This document shows, piece after piece, positions 49,601-61,057 of a stretch of DNA of 64,000 bases. Source of the stretch: Epichloe hybrida (taxonomy: Eukaryota; Ascomycota; Sordariomycetes; Hypocreales; Clavicipitaceae); assembly GCA_019022495.1 (NCBI GenBank), contig JAFEKR010000004.1, forward strand, positions 682,001-746,000, in the 5' to 3' direction. The notes under the pieces were generated by a model. It searched no databases and was not told where the DNA came from. It worked only from the letters and a program-made list of their open reading frames with translations. A program made the translations under genes and the position numbers. Positions within the stretch are counted from its first letter, which is position 1. Each line of letters opens with the position of its first letter.

Positions 49601-50076
49601 TTATAGAGAAGAAAGAACTAATTAAGATTTATAAAAAGAATAGCTAGGACCCAGTGTTTTCTCCTAAAGATACTAAGATCTTTAATAGTTAGTAGGTGTA
49701 TATAGTAAAGTATTTAATTAATAAGGAACTATATATAAAAGTAAGATAAGTTATAAGAGAAGACTAGAATCTAGAGGTATTTAATTATAAAGACCTTTAT
49801 ATAGTAGTTACGCACTTAGTTTCCTTATAAGTATTCTATACACTTATTATAATCCTTAACTATAATTAGTAATAATATAATATTATTAATACCTTTCTTA
49901 ATACTAAAGCATAAGGAGATATTTATATTAATAACCTTATAGCTACTCTAATAGTATAACTAGAGTCTATAAGCTTAATAAAGCTCTTTAAAGTTTACCT
50001 CCCTTTTCTCTTTAGTAATTAGATAATATTACTAAGGAACTTAAAAAGTAAGGCTTCTATTAATTATTAAGTAAAC
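46692..50076 (+). pseudogene. Gag, protease and integrase relic of Copia I
   Basis: A single plus-strand frame with TAA/TAG interruptions. A gag part is followed by a probable zinc knuckle at about 47370-47430 (all Cys now Tyr). The protease motif ILNTRYN (ILDTGCN before RIP) is at 47605-47625, followed by LLGLLKQGEV-like sequence near 47815. The integrase has GKKYTLYIINVHTRFY at about 48240-48288 and YTNNIIEFLREKF near 48390-48428, where Asp residues became Asn. The conserved C-terminal words GYIIYIQIPNK and GQLIGIDSPKYYLYKV lie near 48718-48840. The order PR-IN without RT up to the break is diagnostic for Copia. G truncates it at 50076 before RT. Confidence 0.87.
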
Positions 50077-50332
50077 TGTTGGATTCACCAAGGTCCTGCG
50101 CAGGTAATAAATCCCGTATGATTGAAGTCGATGATAGTTAATTAGCTAGCTAGGAAAGAGGGAGAAGAGAGGGAAAGTCTAGATACTAGGAAAGTGAGCG
50201 AAATCCGTATGTGGGGCACAAAAGGGGGTGGCGGATTAATATAGCCAATCATATCGCGTGCATCGCGCCGGACCCACAATTAGTCCGGTCTTTGGCCACG
50301 ATTAAACCAATAAAGATCCGAAGGAATTAACA
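50077..50332 (-). repeat. 3' LTR of Copia G (256 bp)
   Basis: It starts TGTTGGATTCACCAAGG, with CCTGCGCAGG preserved, and ends GGAATTAACA. It is less mutated overall than either D LTR. Confidence 0.93.
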
Positions 50333-50366
50333 CTAGCAATCTCTCTTTTTCCTTTGTGGCCAAAGA

Positions 50367-50573
50367 TGTTACGTGGCGAAACTGCTCAGCCACTAACAAG
50401 AAGGATAAGAACGAGTTTAGCATTATAGGTAGAGAAATCAACTTACTTCTAACATCTAAACCTACCCCTAAGAGTAGCTTTTATAAGTAAACTTAGCATA
50501 ACTTACAAACCTATGAATCTGTTAGCCCCTCTAACGGATTCGACCTAATAACATGTAAAGCTAGCACATAATA
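50367..50573 (+). repeat. 5' LTR of Gypsy H (207 bp)
   Basis: It starts TGTTACGTGGCGAAACTGC (preserved) and ends GCACATAATA (mutated from GCACGTAACA). Confidence 0.95.
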
Positions 50574-51779
50574 AGTAGTAGTAATTAGAGATTCTTTTGT
50601 TATATATCTCTGGTAACCTAGATATAATACCTATATATCTAAAACCAATTATCTACGGCGTTAATATAGAGAACCAAACACTTTTAATACCTTCCTAGTT
50701 ACTAAGAGTGAATTACGCCTTATTTATTAGTTCTAGACTTTTAATAACATAAATCTGGATTTTAAACATTAAAAATAAAAACTTATTAGGATTAGTAATT
50801 AGAAGGACTTATATAAACTTGCACACTACGAATTCAATAATAGAATTATGAGAAGATAAGAATAGCTAATATCTTAGGAGTCACCTATCCACTAGAATCT
50901 AATTAATACGTAAACTATACGCATTATTTAGAATTAAGTTAGAAACTATATCTCTAAGGCTAAATCTAAAGGATTCCTTAATAATTTTACTAAATTAGAA
51001 GGAAGCGAAGCTTTAGGGTAATAATCTAAAAGTATTACTAGTATTACTAATAGTAACACTATAACTAGAACTAAAAGGAGCATAGAGATAGGTAAAATTA
51101 ATAAAGGAAAGGGGATTATAAACTACCCCAAAAACAACACCACTAGTCTAAGCATAATAAAGACAAGCAAAATCAATAAAGGAAAGGGGATTACAAACTA
51201 CCCTAAAAACAACACTACTAGACTAAGCATAAAACCCCCTAGCCCTCTAACTAAGCTAAATCTATAGGATCTATAGCTAGAACCTTTAGGAAACATATTA
51301 AAACTAGGAGAAACACACGCTAGGGCAAATAAATATAACACCACATAGCTCTTACAAGGAATAATAAAGTAGTAATAGGCTATATAACAAGCTATATTAA
51401 GCTAGGTGGTAGATAGAATAGACTATCTAGCGTTAAGATTAACATCTGAAATCAGAGGTTCGTAAAGTACTACTACCTTAGTAGGTTTAACACTATTAGC
51501 GTAGAATCCTATATAGAGAATAGTATATTTACTAAGCAACTAGGGTTAACATAATAGTTACTTAAATACTTAGTCTAGACTAGCGGCGTAACTAATAATA
51601 CTACTATACTAGCTAGGAATCTAATAGTAGTAGTTAAATCCGTATAATCCGCTGTAGCTAACCCTATATTAACTAGACTAGGGATAGTATATTAATCCTA
51701 GTTATTAAGGAAGAGCGAATCTAGCGTTAGATTAAGACTAGTACAATCAACGAACAGAGGCAACGGAACGAAATGCAAA
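50574..51779 (+). other. Leader of Gypsy H
   Basis: About 1.2 kb between the LTR and recognisable gag. A near-direct duplication lies at 51090-51160 and 51160-51230 (AAAATTAATAAAGGAAAGGGG and AAAATCAATAAAGGAAAGGGG units, each followed by an ACTACCCYAAAAACAACACY segment). No clear frame; a decayed gag start may be included. Confidence 0.5.
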
Positions 51780-52500
51780 TTTAACATAGAAAATCATGAA
51801 TATAAGATATTTTAAGCCTTATAATAAACTAGAAGAAGCTAGTACTAACCTTATTACTTACGATAGGAAATAGACTATCTTTTATAATATTAAATTATAG
51901 GTCTAGGCTGTTAAAGACCACTTACATTGTGCTAACCCTAGCTAATAAGATATTATCCAAAAGAAAATCTAGACGCTATTCCAAGGAGACGCAATAGTAT
52001 AGTACAGATAACATCTTAATACAAACAAACAAGCCACTATATTTAACAATATATTATTAGTATTCACTATAGTACAGAAGGAATTTAGCATTTAAGTGTA
52101 GGATATAATAGCGTAGCTTAATAAGGCAGAGTACACTAAAGAAGATATCCTTAATGAGATATCTTTTTATAAATTTACATTAAAAATTTTCTAATATACA
52201 AGAGCTAATAGCGAAATAACTAACCATTAGCTCCTAATATATTTATACCTTAAGCTCTATCTAGGATTACAACAGATGTGTCTAATGCTAACTTATAAGG
52301 ATATAAGATTAGTATATATTACTATAGTGAATAATAAGAGACGTAACCTACATAATCACCTATGTAGTAAAGGACAAGGAAAAGGTAAAAAGAGCAAAGG
52401 AAAGCTTAAAGTCTATTTTAATATAAATAAATCTAATAGTAAGTTAGAAGATAATAAAAATAAGATACAAGCTAACTAGAATAGGCTAATAAATGCGCGA
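51780..52500 (+). pseudogene. Gag relic of Gypsy H
   Basis: In one frame I read DRKQTIFYNIKLQVQ-like (51870-51915), later a block with KEDILNEISFYKFTLKIF (52140-52190) and a mostly helical, charged continuation. The last 67 codons (52276-52479) are open and end in a Lys-rich tail (KGQGKGKKSKGKLK). This organisation suits a Gypsy capsid protein. I see no intact CCHC knuckle. Stops are TAG/TAA at Gln/Trp positions. Function is inferred from position before protease and RT. Confidence 0.68.
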
Positions 52501-53039
52501 TTCTAGCCTAGAAATCTATAATACTAATAGGATAATAGGAACTAGTAAGGATCCTTAGGATTTTTCTAACCTAGGCTATATTAGTAAAATTAACTTACTA
52601 AAGAGTAAAACTAAAGGCCTTAGTAAAATAAAACTTAAGAGAATTAAGGGAAGTAACCTAGTTTTAACTAAAGCTAGTAAGAAAGGGCGCAAGATTAACT
52701 AGAAGAATAATATTCTTAAAGCCAAGGACCTTTAGGCACTAGAGGCTAATAGTAACCTAGGTATTATTAATACTAGGAAAAACCACCTACTAAGGAAAAG
52801 GAGTATGCCTATATTGTAGTATATAATAATGATTCTAACGCATAATAGTATAAAACCTATCTCTAGGAATGTAGTTACTATATAGCTAAGGAAGGAGAGG
52901 TCTTTAATAAGGAGAATAATAAATCTAGAATATAGGAATCTAACTTTATTAAAACTTATTTTATAGAAAATAGCAGTAAAGAAGTGGATATAGTAATTAC
53001 TAAAATAGAAGTAATTAAACTAAAATGACTCATACCTAG

Positions 53040-56000
53040 ATAAGTGATTGAAGCCGTTGCAAGACCTTAGGAGGTTAAATATAATAGGAAAAGAGCAAAT
53101 ACATATTTGAAAATTCCTCTAAAATTCAATAATAAAGGTAAGAATCATTAAATCTACCTTAACACTAGGACATTATTAATATTAGTGAATAAGGCGTGGT
53201 TATAGTAAAACAGGTTAAATGTGAAATAGAGAACACAGGAACTAAAGCTAGTATCTAGAGTATAATCTTCCTTTTTTATTACTAAAATAGCTATATTTGA
53301 TTTTTATCTCCTAGGAGTGGTGTGTGGAATGGAAATCGCTAGATATTTTATAGTCACGGCGGATGTGATACTAAATCTAGGCCCTAAACTACTACTTAGA
53401 ACAAACTTTCTCTATAAGTACGAAGTAAAAATCAATTTTGTACGTCCTAGAGTAGTTTTTAGGTTAGTTTATAACATAATAATGGAAGCAGAAATATTCT
53501 AACTAACAAGCAAAGTTTCACACTAATAGGTTATTGTAGCTTATATAGTAATAATTTTACTAAAGATATAGTTAACTATAGTAGTTAGTTAGAAGGAGGC
53601 ATAGGAGAACCAAGAGACAAGCGTATACCACGCATAATCATGTTCGAAGTTTTTTCCTAATGTATTAATTGCCAGATCTGGCTAGAAACAGATAGTAGCG
53701 TATAACCTAACAGACAAAACTATTACTATTAGCAAACATTAGAAGGTTATATATCTAGTGGCGGCGAGCGAGGTTAACACTAATTATCTAGTTAATAATC
53801 CTTTTGCATATTATACCTATTTTAGTAAGGATATTACAGAGACTATAGGAGAAAAGAACAAGAAGGAGAACAAGTTAAACAAAGGAAATAATAAGTTTAA
53901 TCTGAAAAAGGTTAACGTAAGAGTACTATCTTACAGAATCTTATACCTAGAGGAGATCCTATATGTTATTAATTACTTTAGAGTATAAGTTACTAATATT
54001 AACTAGGACATAGTAAGTAAGTTTATTGAATTAACAGATAAATACAATGTTTATCAAGACAGAGGCATTATACCTATGCCTAAGAACTAGAAAATAAGAA
54101 TTAACCTTGTTAAGGGATAGTAATATTAAATAAGGCTAATTAGACCTTACTAATTAGGGGGCTAGGACGTAAGCAAACTTGACGAAGTATATAATAAATT
54201 ACACTTAAAGGGCAAGATATTATATTTAGATAAACCGGCGGCTATAGCGTGCCTAGTGTTTATAGTGTGGCATGAAACTAGCTAGGAAAAGAAAGAAAGG
54301 GTAGTAATTAATATAAGGCTGCTTAATAATATAGCGATGCTAGATATATACCCTTTACTAGACTAAAGCAATATTATAAACAACACACGTAGTAAGAAGG
54401 TTTTCTTACTTTTTAACGGAATGGGATTTTTCCATTAGTTACTAATTAGGAGGGACTATTAAGCCCGCATAGTAGTTATATCAAATTAAGGCCTTGAGGC
54501 GTCGAATGTGGCACTAATGGGATTCAAAAATTCCCCTACTTTTGCCTAAAGGTTCATAGACTGACTTTTCCGAAAGTATAAGCATTTTGTTCGAGTTTAC
54601 ATTAATAACATTATCGTTTTTTCAGACAACATTAAGGATTATTTAAATCATCTTAGCATCATGCTTAAGATCCTTAAAGAAAACAGGATAATAATTATAG
54701 CAAAGAAATCATTTATTAGCTACCCCGCTATCCAGTTACTAGGTTTTGTTGTTAATAGTAATAGAATTACTAATACTAATGACAGACTTAAAGCATTTCA
54801 AAAAATGATTTTCCTAAGCAATCTATTAAGCCTTAAAACCTTTATTAGGATAGCTAGATTCCTTTATAATGGGATCCCATGGTTTAATATACGAATTCAA
54901 CTATTATAGGAGCAAAAGACTACGCTATTAAGAGAGTTCTATAAAAAGGATAAGAAAATCACTAGTATTTTAAAACTAGTACGGAAATAAAAGACATAAT
55001 AGAAGACGTTTTCGCTAATAGTAAATAAGAAAAAGGCTTTTAAAGACATTAAAGCGTTCCTAAGCAAGAAACAGACGTTATAGTACCATAACCTAAAGAA
55101 ACCGCTTTTCCTTAAAATTAACGCATGTAAGGAAGGATTTAGCCTATATACCTTCTAATTATAAGATAAATGGGATAGTCAAAGCATCCCTAGGAAAGAC
55201 ATTAAGAATAACAGGATTCGGCTAATCTTATTCCTCTCTAGGGCAACATCGCATGCTAAGAAACAGTATAGTTTGATAGAAGTAGAGATGGCTGTAATCA
55301 CATAAAGCATTAGGAAACTCCGAAAAATGGTTTAATCTAATAGTGCAGTGGTTAATATATTAACTAACCATTCTCTAGCTAAGGGCATTATTAAACACAC
55401 CTTACTATTAATAATAAATCTAGACAAGGCTAATCTAAAACTAGCAAAAGTCGCGAATTATTTATCATAATTTAATCTTAGGGTAACGCACGTGCTAGGA
55501 ATATTAAATATTATCCTAGATATGCTTTCTAGGCTACTAGTAAAGGTAACCTATAAAGAGATAGCATAGAAAAGTTAATATAATAAATTAGAGGTAAGTG
55601 CGCATTTCGCAAGTGAGAAATACATCGCAACAGCAATCATAGATAACAAACTCAAGGCTAGAATTATATTAGGATACTAGCTAGACTAAAAATTTAGCTA
55701 AATTATCTTAGCTATAAAAGCCTATTAGGAAAGGTAAGTAGTAAGGGATACTAGAGTTAAACTAAGAATTCCTTTATATAAATAGGATTTACGCGAAGAT
55801 AGTCTGCTATACTACTATAGTAGGGATGGATTTTTCTAGCTCTATATTCTAATAACTAAGGTCAAATCTATCTTGCATCTAGTACATAATAACTAACACT
55901 ATTTCGGAATCGCTAGGATAGCAGCAGAGTTATAATTAGTCTGTTTTCCACGTATAAGCTAGTAAATTCATAAGTACATTACCTATTATATAGTGTGTTA

Positions 56001-57310
56001 GGAAAACGCTATTAATTAGTCAAAACCGCCTAGGGAGTTATAACTATTATAGTTAAAGCTAACACCTTTTTATATAATTTTACTTAATTTTATAATAAAT
56101 ATGCTAGAAGTGTTAGCTACAAACACCATATAGCAAATAGAGGGGTATGCCATATATAATTCACTATGCCTAGTGAATTATCTATTTAGTAAGAGAACTC
56201 TTCTAATACTAAGGCACACTATATATCTAGTAGAAATTTAGGTAGAACTACTTCTCTACGCCTTATATATTATAAACTAGGGATTACTAAGACAAATTAT
56301 TAGTGACAAAGACCTAAAGTTTATATCTAATATATAAAGGGAGATATTTAGGCATATAGGAGTTAAACTCCTTATAGGCATAGCATATCACCCTCAGATA
56401 GATAGAACCACGGAAAGGAAAAATCAGATAGTAATAATTATAATACAATATTATACAGTAACAGACCTAGATATAACATAGATATCATTACTACTAGCAC
56501 TATAGTATTAGCTAAATAACACTATAGCTACGGGCATAAAGCAGGCTCCTAATAAGCTACTATACGGTTTCTGTCCGCTAAGTATTATTAATTTACTCTC
56601 TCTGAATAACATAACACTAGATCTAACGCAAACGACATTGCGGTACTACGAAAATTATACTAGCACAAGGCCTAATTAGCGATTATAATAGCAGCCATGC
56701 TTACTAAAATTCGATATAATAATTGCTATAAACTAGTTAATATTAATAAAGGAGACATAGTATATCTATAACTGTATAAGGGATATGAATTACCTAGTAA
56801 ACTAAAGAAGAAATAGTCCCTACAAAGGGTAGGGCTATATAAGGTATTAGAAAAAGTAAATCCCTTAGCATATTAATTAGATTTCCCTCTAAATTCGCGT
56901 ATACATCCAGTAGTATTAGCTACGTAGATTTAGAAGCTAGCCTAAGGAAAAGACCTATTTAAGAGAGAAGAGGTAGCTCCTCCGCTAATTGCGTTTAATA
57001 ATTCATAGGAAGCGGACTATTAGGAAATCAAGAGAATTTATAGCTATTAGATTAAGATTTTTAAGCGAACCAAAACATTAAGAATCGAATTCCTTGTTAG
57101 ATAGAAAGGCTACACTACTAAGGATAACTAATGGATTATAGAAGACAAAATAAGGATTAATGCAGCGGAGATAGTAAAGGATTATCTTAAGAAAAACCCG
57201 ATTAATTAGGCAAGGGAGTATGTAAAGAAAGGCCTTAAACCTCCTATAGAATAATAATATTAGAGAAAAGGTATAATAATAAGGGGCGAATTCAAGGCGT
57301 TGGCACGGAA
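53040..57310 (+). pseudogene. Pol relic of Gypsy H (protease, RT, RNase H, integrase, chromodomain-like tail)
   Basis: Protease C-terminal part: DVILNLGPKLLLRTNFLYKY at 53360-53420, where LLLGT is expected. RT: MGFKNSPTFA at about 54518-54548, active site VYINNIIVFSD (YIDD before RIP) at 54595-54627, then KKSFISYPAIQLLGFVV (54703-54755), a form I know from fungal Gypsy RTs. RNase H: QYSLIEVEMAVIT near 55266 and TNHSLAKGII near 55363. Integrase: LISDKDLKF-like near 56303 (catalytic Asp) and AYHPQIDRTTERKNQ at 56385-56430 (catalytic Glu retained). Chromodomain-like tail: EFLVR(W)KGYTTKDN(QW)IIED near 57088-57145. Stops and D-to-N changes are RIP-type. Confidence 0.9.
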
Positions 57311-57487
57311 TTGTCACATCCTCCTATACATATTATTTATTATATTAGCTAAGGGTAACCCACTTAACCTATATCCTATAATATCTTATAATACCTTCAC
57401 ATTCCTAGCGTAGCTAGATCTAGTGCGCGCGCACGTAATTTTATTTAATATTAATATTTCCTATTACCTTACAAAGCTATTTAATAA

Positions 57488-57670
57488 CTACGTAGTTGCA
57501 TTTTCTTAACTCTTATATTCTTTATACCTTATAATAACCCCTAATACCTACGTAAACTTAGCGTAGTTAGATTTAGTACCTACATAGTTACATTCTTTAA
57601 ATCATTATATTTTCTATATTTTATAATAACCCTAATACCTATGTAAACTTAGTGTAGTAGGATTTGGCAT
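57488..57670. repeat. 91-92 bp tandem duplication between pol and ORF3 of Gypsy H
   Basis: CTACGTAGTTGCATT at 57488 recurs as CTACATAGTTACATT at 57580, and CCTACGTAAACTTAGCGTAG at 57547 recurs as CCTATGTAAACTTAGTGTAG at 57638. The differences are transitions. A weaker earlier unit (GCGTAGCTAGATCTAGTGCG) is at 57409. Confidence 0.85.
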
Positions 57671-60652
57671 AAGCGTATATAATCTTATAAAGCTTTCTTT
57701 TACTATATAGCTAAGGTACGCGAATTTAGTAATATAAGAAGAATAGAGTTTTATAAGCTACTAGAAGTGGAAAAGCATTATCTAGAGGAGATAAAGAAGT
57801 GTGATAGTTATAAGAGGTTTTATATAATATATAGAAACACTCCCTCTAAGCTTAAATATAAAGCTTATATAATTAATTATAACCTATGCTATTACCTAGG
57901 TAAAAGACTAGACTTTATTCTATTTAATGATAAGTTAAATATACATAACCAAATGATTTACAAGCAAATACATGCGGTATACCTATGTATTTAGTGCCTA
58001 GCTTTAATACGCTAAAATTAAATAGTTAGAGAATTAGTATATATAAATTTAGCATAATACTTAGTTATTTCCTATGAAGAAAAGGTGGCATATAAACAAT
58101 AGGTAAACAACCTTCTACGTAAATTAGGCATAGTAGTTGTTTTTAAAGAACTAAAGCAGTTACGCTATATATTAAAGTTAGTACTAGAATTTCACTAATT
58201 TCAAGAGTTTATAAATCCGCTAAAGCAAATCATGATTTTACGCTAATAATAGTATCTAGTAGGTTTAACAATAGTATAAGACAAATTAAATAAGCTATTA
58301 TAAGTAGCTATAGGTAGCGTAGAAGACGTTAAAGCTATTACCACTACTATTAAAAAGGTAGCTAGAACGGAGCCCCTATTATAAGACATAGACAGAAAAA
58401 ACAATAGTAGCGAAGATTACCTAGCTATAGCGCTAGATTTAGAGGTAAAAAGATAAGAAAGTAATTAGGTATTATAGTAACTACTAGAAGATAATTAGGA
58501 ATGAATTTAGAAATAAGCATAGCAGGCTCTAAGCAAAGTAGCTTAAAAGAGTAATAAACTTATCTATATAACTAAGGAAAATAATAGTAGTAAAGAGGAA
58601 GTTAACCACTAGGATAGTAATAAGAGTAGTAATAACGCAAAGAAAATTAACTTTACTTAATTAAGTAATAAGAATGCTAAATGTAAAGTTAATGGTAATA
58701 ATAACGAAGAATCTAAACCTAAAACTAGAGCTAGTAGTAATAGAGAATCTAACTTTATAGGGTCTAAGGGCAAGGAAAAAGAACTTAAGACTAAATTTAA
58801 AGACAAACTTAATAATATACCTACTAAATACCTTATTATACTATCGTAAGTGCACAAGTAAATTAGAAAACTTAATTTTTAATTACTATTCGCTAGATTT
58901 AGAAAACCAGGATCTAGATTAGAGAATTACCTACTAATACTAAAGATTAGATTAGTAACGCGCAAAAGAGTAATAGAGGAATTTAACGCTAAATATAAAG
59001 GAAGAGACATTAAATTAATTAACTTTAGTAGCTTTAGGCACACTATAGTAGGCTAGAAGGTAAGTGTATAGGATATTCGCTATGTAATATAGGCTTGTGC
59101 TTATAAATTCGCCTTAAACAGTGCTACTATAGTAGCTAATAGATTAGAGGTGGATTTAAGGGACGCTTACTTTATATTATAGTAGAATATAGTAATCTAG
59201 ATCTTTGCTATTTTTAATAAACAATAGGCTGCTTTAAGCGCACAATAGTAGGTAGCGTAATAAGCAAGGAAACTAGCGCATTAATTAATAGTAAATCTAA
59301 TAGAGTACAGAGTAACTAGACAAGCAAAGAATTAGGTAAAAACAGCAGTAGCAGCTTATTATAATAGTATTACGGTTAAATGTAGCTACTAATATACCAC
59401 CTATAACAGTATAGCATTGCTTCTGCTATAAGTAAACCTACTAGCTTTAAGATTCGCAGATAAATATAAAGGGGTAAATAGCATAATCACAGGAGGACTC
59501 GCTAGTATTAGAAGGATAGATTTACTTTGTATTAAGACGAGGAGAACGTTAGTAATAATCAAATCAGCTAAATTCTAATAGAATAAAGAAAGAAACAAGG
59601 AGCATAAGATAAGCAAAATCAACGATTTAATTAATAAGATTAACAAGATAGACACTAAATTTAAAGCGGTAAAAAACCTTATAAAAGACATATATAAAGA
59701 TATTAATAAATATAAAACTAAAGTAATAAAACTAGAGGAAGTAGTAAAGGAGAATATAATATTAATAACCAAAAAGTTTATCTAGGTATTAGAGATACTA
59801 AAGGACTAAAAAGGAAAAATCCTAAGCTTAGAATTAGGTGGAATATTAAAGGAATTTCATAATTAGGTTATTAATCTAAAGCATGATATAATTAATAAAA
59901 AAAAGCATAAGAAAAAGATAGCAGAGTTAGCAGCCATAGTAATAGAACTATAGGATAGGATTAATCTTTAAGTAATATCTATTAACAGGCTCTTACTAAA
60001 GTAGAAGAAGCTTAAAGAAAATATAAAAATAGCAAAATTAGTTACTATAGAACTAATTTTAATAGTCTTAAGTCTAGTAGAATTTAGACTATAAACGCTA
60101 AAGAAAAGTATTACAAAGCCGCGGTCTACGATAGCCACATTAGAAACAGCAGATAAGCGCACTAAATTAGCTAGGGCGTGAGTATAAAAGAACACTCTAG
60201 CGCTAGAAATACTACGCGGAAAGTCACGAACACTAGGATTAGCTAATAAAGTTAAATTAATAAATAAGCAAGCGCGTGTAAATACTCTAGTGCTAGAAAC
60301 GCTAATAAAGAGGCAGAGACTAACTAAAAAATTAGGACTAAAGCCAAAAGTAGCTTAAGTAGTTTCGCGTCTAGTAACACTATATATATAGGTAGATAAG
60401 CTAGTAAATAAAAACATAACTAAGGAAGATAAATTTGCGGGGTTACTAGACTAACTTAATAAATATAAAGAAAGGGGCGTTTTTATTTAATAATAAGGAA
60501 AACTTAAGTATAATTATAAAAGGCAAAAAGGACATTAGAGCAAAGGAATTTAGTAAGTAAAGGAAGAAAAAGAATAATTTAGAAAAAAGAGATAAGAACA
60601 TAAAGCGAAAAGGAATAAGTGGTCACAGAATCAAGAATTCGTCATTTAACAT
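57662..60652 (+). pseudogene. ORF3 of Gypsy H: long decayed reading frame, function unknown
   Basis: One frame (codons starting at 57662) can be followed for nearly 1000 codons to the TAA at 60650-60652. Stops are sparse for this AT-rich sequence, with open runs such as 57767-57994 and 59575-59787, and almost all are TAA/TAG, as expected from Gln codons; one TGA at 60179 fits a former Trp. Pol is in another frame. No ATG is apparent at the start (ATG would become ATA), so the N-terminus is a guess. The first third is mixed, 58540-58800 is Asn/Ser/Lys-rich and hydrophilic, 58870-59560 looks globular (FARFRKPGSRLENYLLILKI, RHTIVGQKVSVQDI), and 59580-60330 is strongly helical and Lys/Leu/Ile-rich like a coiled coil. 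I recognise no domain. Confidence 0.62.
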
Positions 60653-60845
60653 AACAATTCCAATTAATATTATCCAAGGAGTATAGCAGTCACGTATTTA
60701 GCAATAAACATAATAAATTTGCTTTCCTTTGTTTTTACTTCTATTACTAGGAGGAAATTATTTTACTTTATTACAGATGCCAAATTAGACTAGGGTTTAG
60801 CTAGTTATAACTAGGATAGTTGTCTTTTAAGGCGCGCCTAGCACT
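60653..60845 (+). other. 3' untranslated part of Gypsy H
   Basis: Short AT-rich stretch between ORF3 and the 3' LTR, with no clear polypurine tract; GGCGCGCC lies at 60831-60838 just before the LTR. Confidence 0.5.
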
Positions 60846-61052
60846 TATTACATAGCAAAACTGCTTAGCTACTAACAAGAAGGATAAGAACAAGTTTAGC
60901 ATTATAGGTAGAGAAATCAACTTACTTCTAACATTTAAACCTGCCCCTAAGAGTAGCTTTTATAAGTGAACTTAGCATGACTCACAAACCTACGAATCCG
61001 TTAGCCCCTCTGACGGATTCGACCTAACAACGTGCAAAGCTAGCACGTAACA
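60846..61052 (+). repeat. 3' LTR of Gypsy H (207 bp)
   Basis: It starts TATTACATAGCAAAACTGC (mutated inner edge) and ends GCTAGCACGTAACA (preserved outer edge), followed by TSD AAAGA. Confidence 0.95.
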
Positions 61053-61057
61053 AAAGA

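Larger units (their letters stand above)
6391..50076 (+). mobile_element. Copia I, oldest host of the nest (5' edge to insertion G; 3' half outside the window)
   Basis: The composition switches abruptly at 6391, exactly at TGTTAGATTC, an LTR-like 5' terminus. The visible own segments are 6391-6818, 13201-13763, 45370-45426 and 46692-50076. Everything between them is younger insertions with TSDs (C, E, F), and G cuts it at 50076. Adding the segments puts the protease motif about 2 kb from the element start, as expected for a Copia element with LTR and gag in front. RT, RNase H and the 3' LTR must lie right of G, outside the window. That the left and right segments belong to one element is inference from strand, spacing and uninterrupted nesting. 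The LTR end is not resolved. Confidence 0.68.
50367..61052 (+). mobile_element. Gypsy H, complete LTR retrotransposon with a third reading frame (10.7 kb)
   Basis: It has 207-bp LTRs at 50367-50573 and 60846-61052 and TSD AAAGA at 50362-50366 and 61053-61057. Order on the plus strand: leader, gag (about 51780-52500), protease, RT, RNase H, integrase and chromodomain-like tail (to about 57300), a short tandem-repeat region, then a decayed frame of nearly 1000 codons (57662-60652). It is unusually long for a Gypsy element because of this third frame. I found no further nested insertion inside it. It is inserted in Copia G 34 bp from the LTR. Confidence 0.94.

Noticed and set aside
50084..50108. 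TGTTGG start of the G LTR as a different family
   Set aside because: The remaining 250 bases, the length of 256 bp and the adjoining interior match Copia D.
54661..54909. 82-codon open frame as a stand-alone gene
   Set aside because: It is the open part of the Gypsy H RT frame between two RIP stops.
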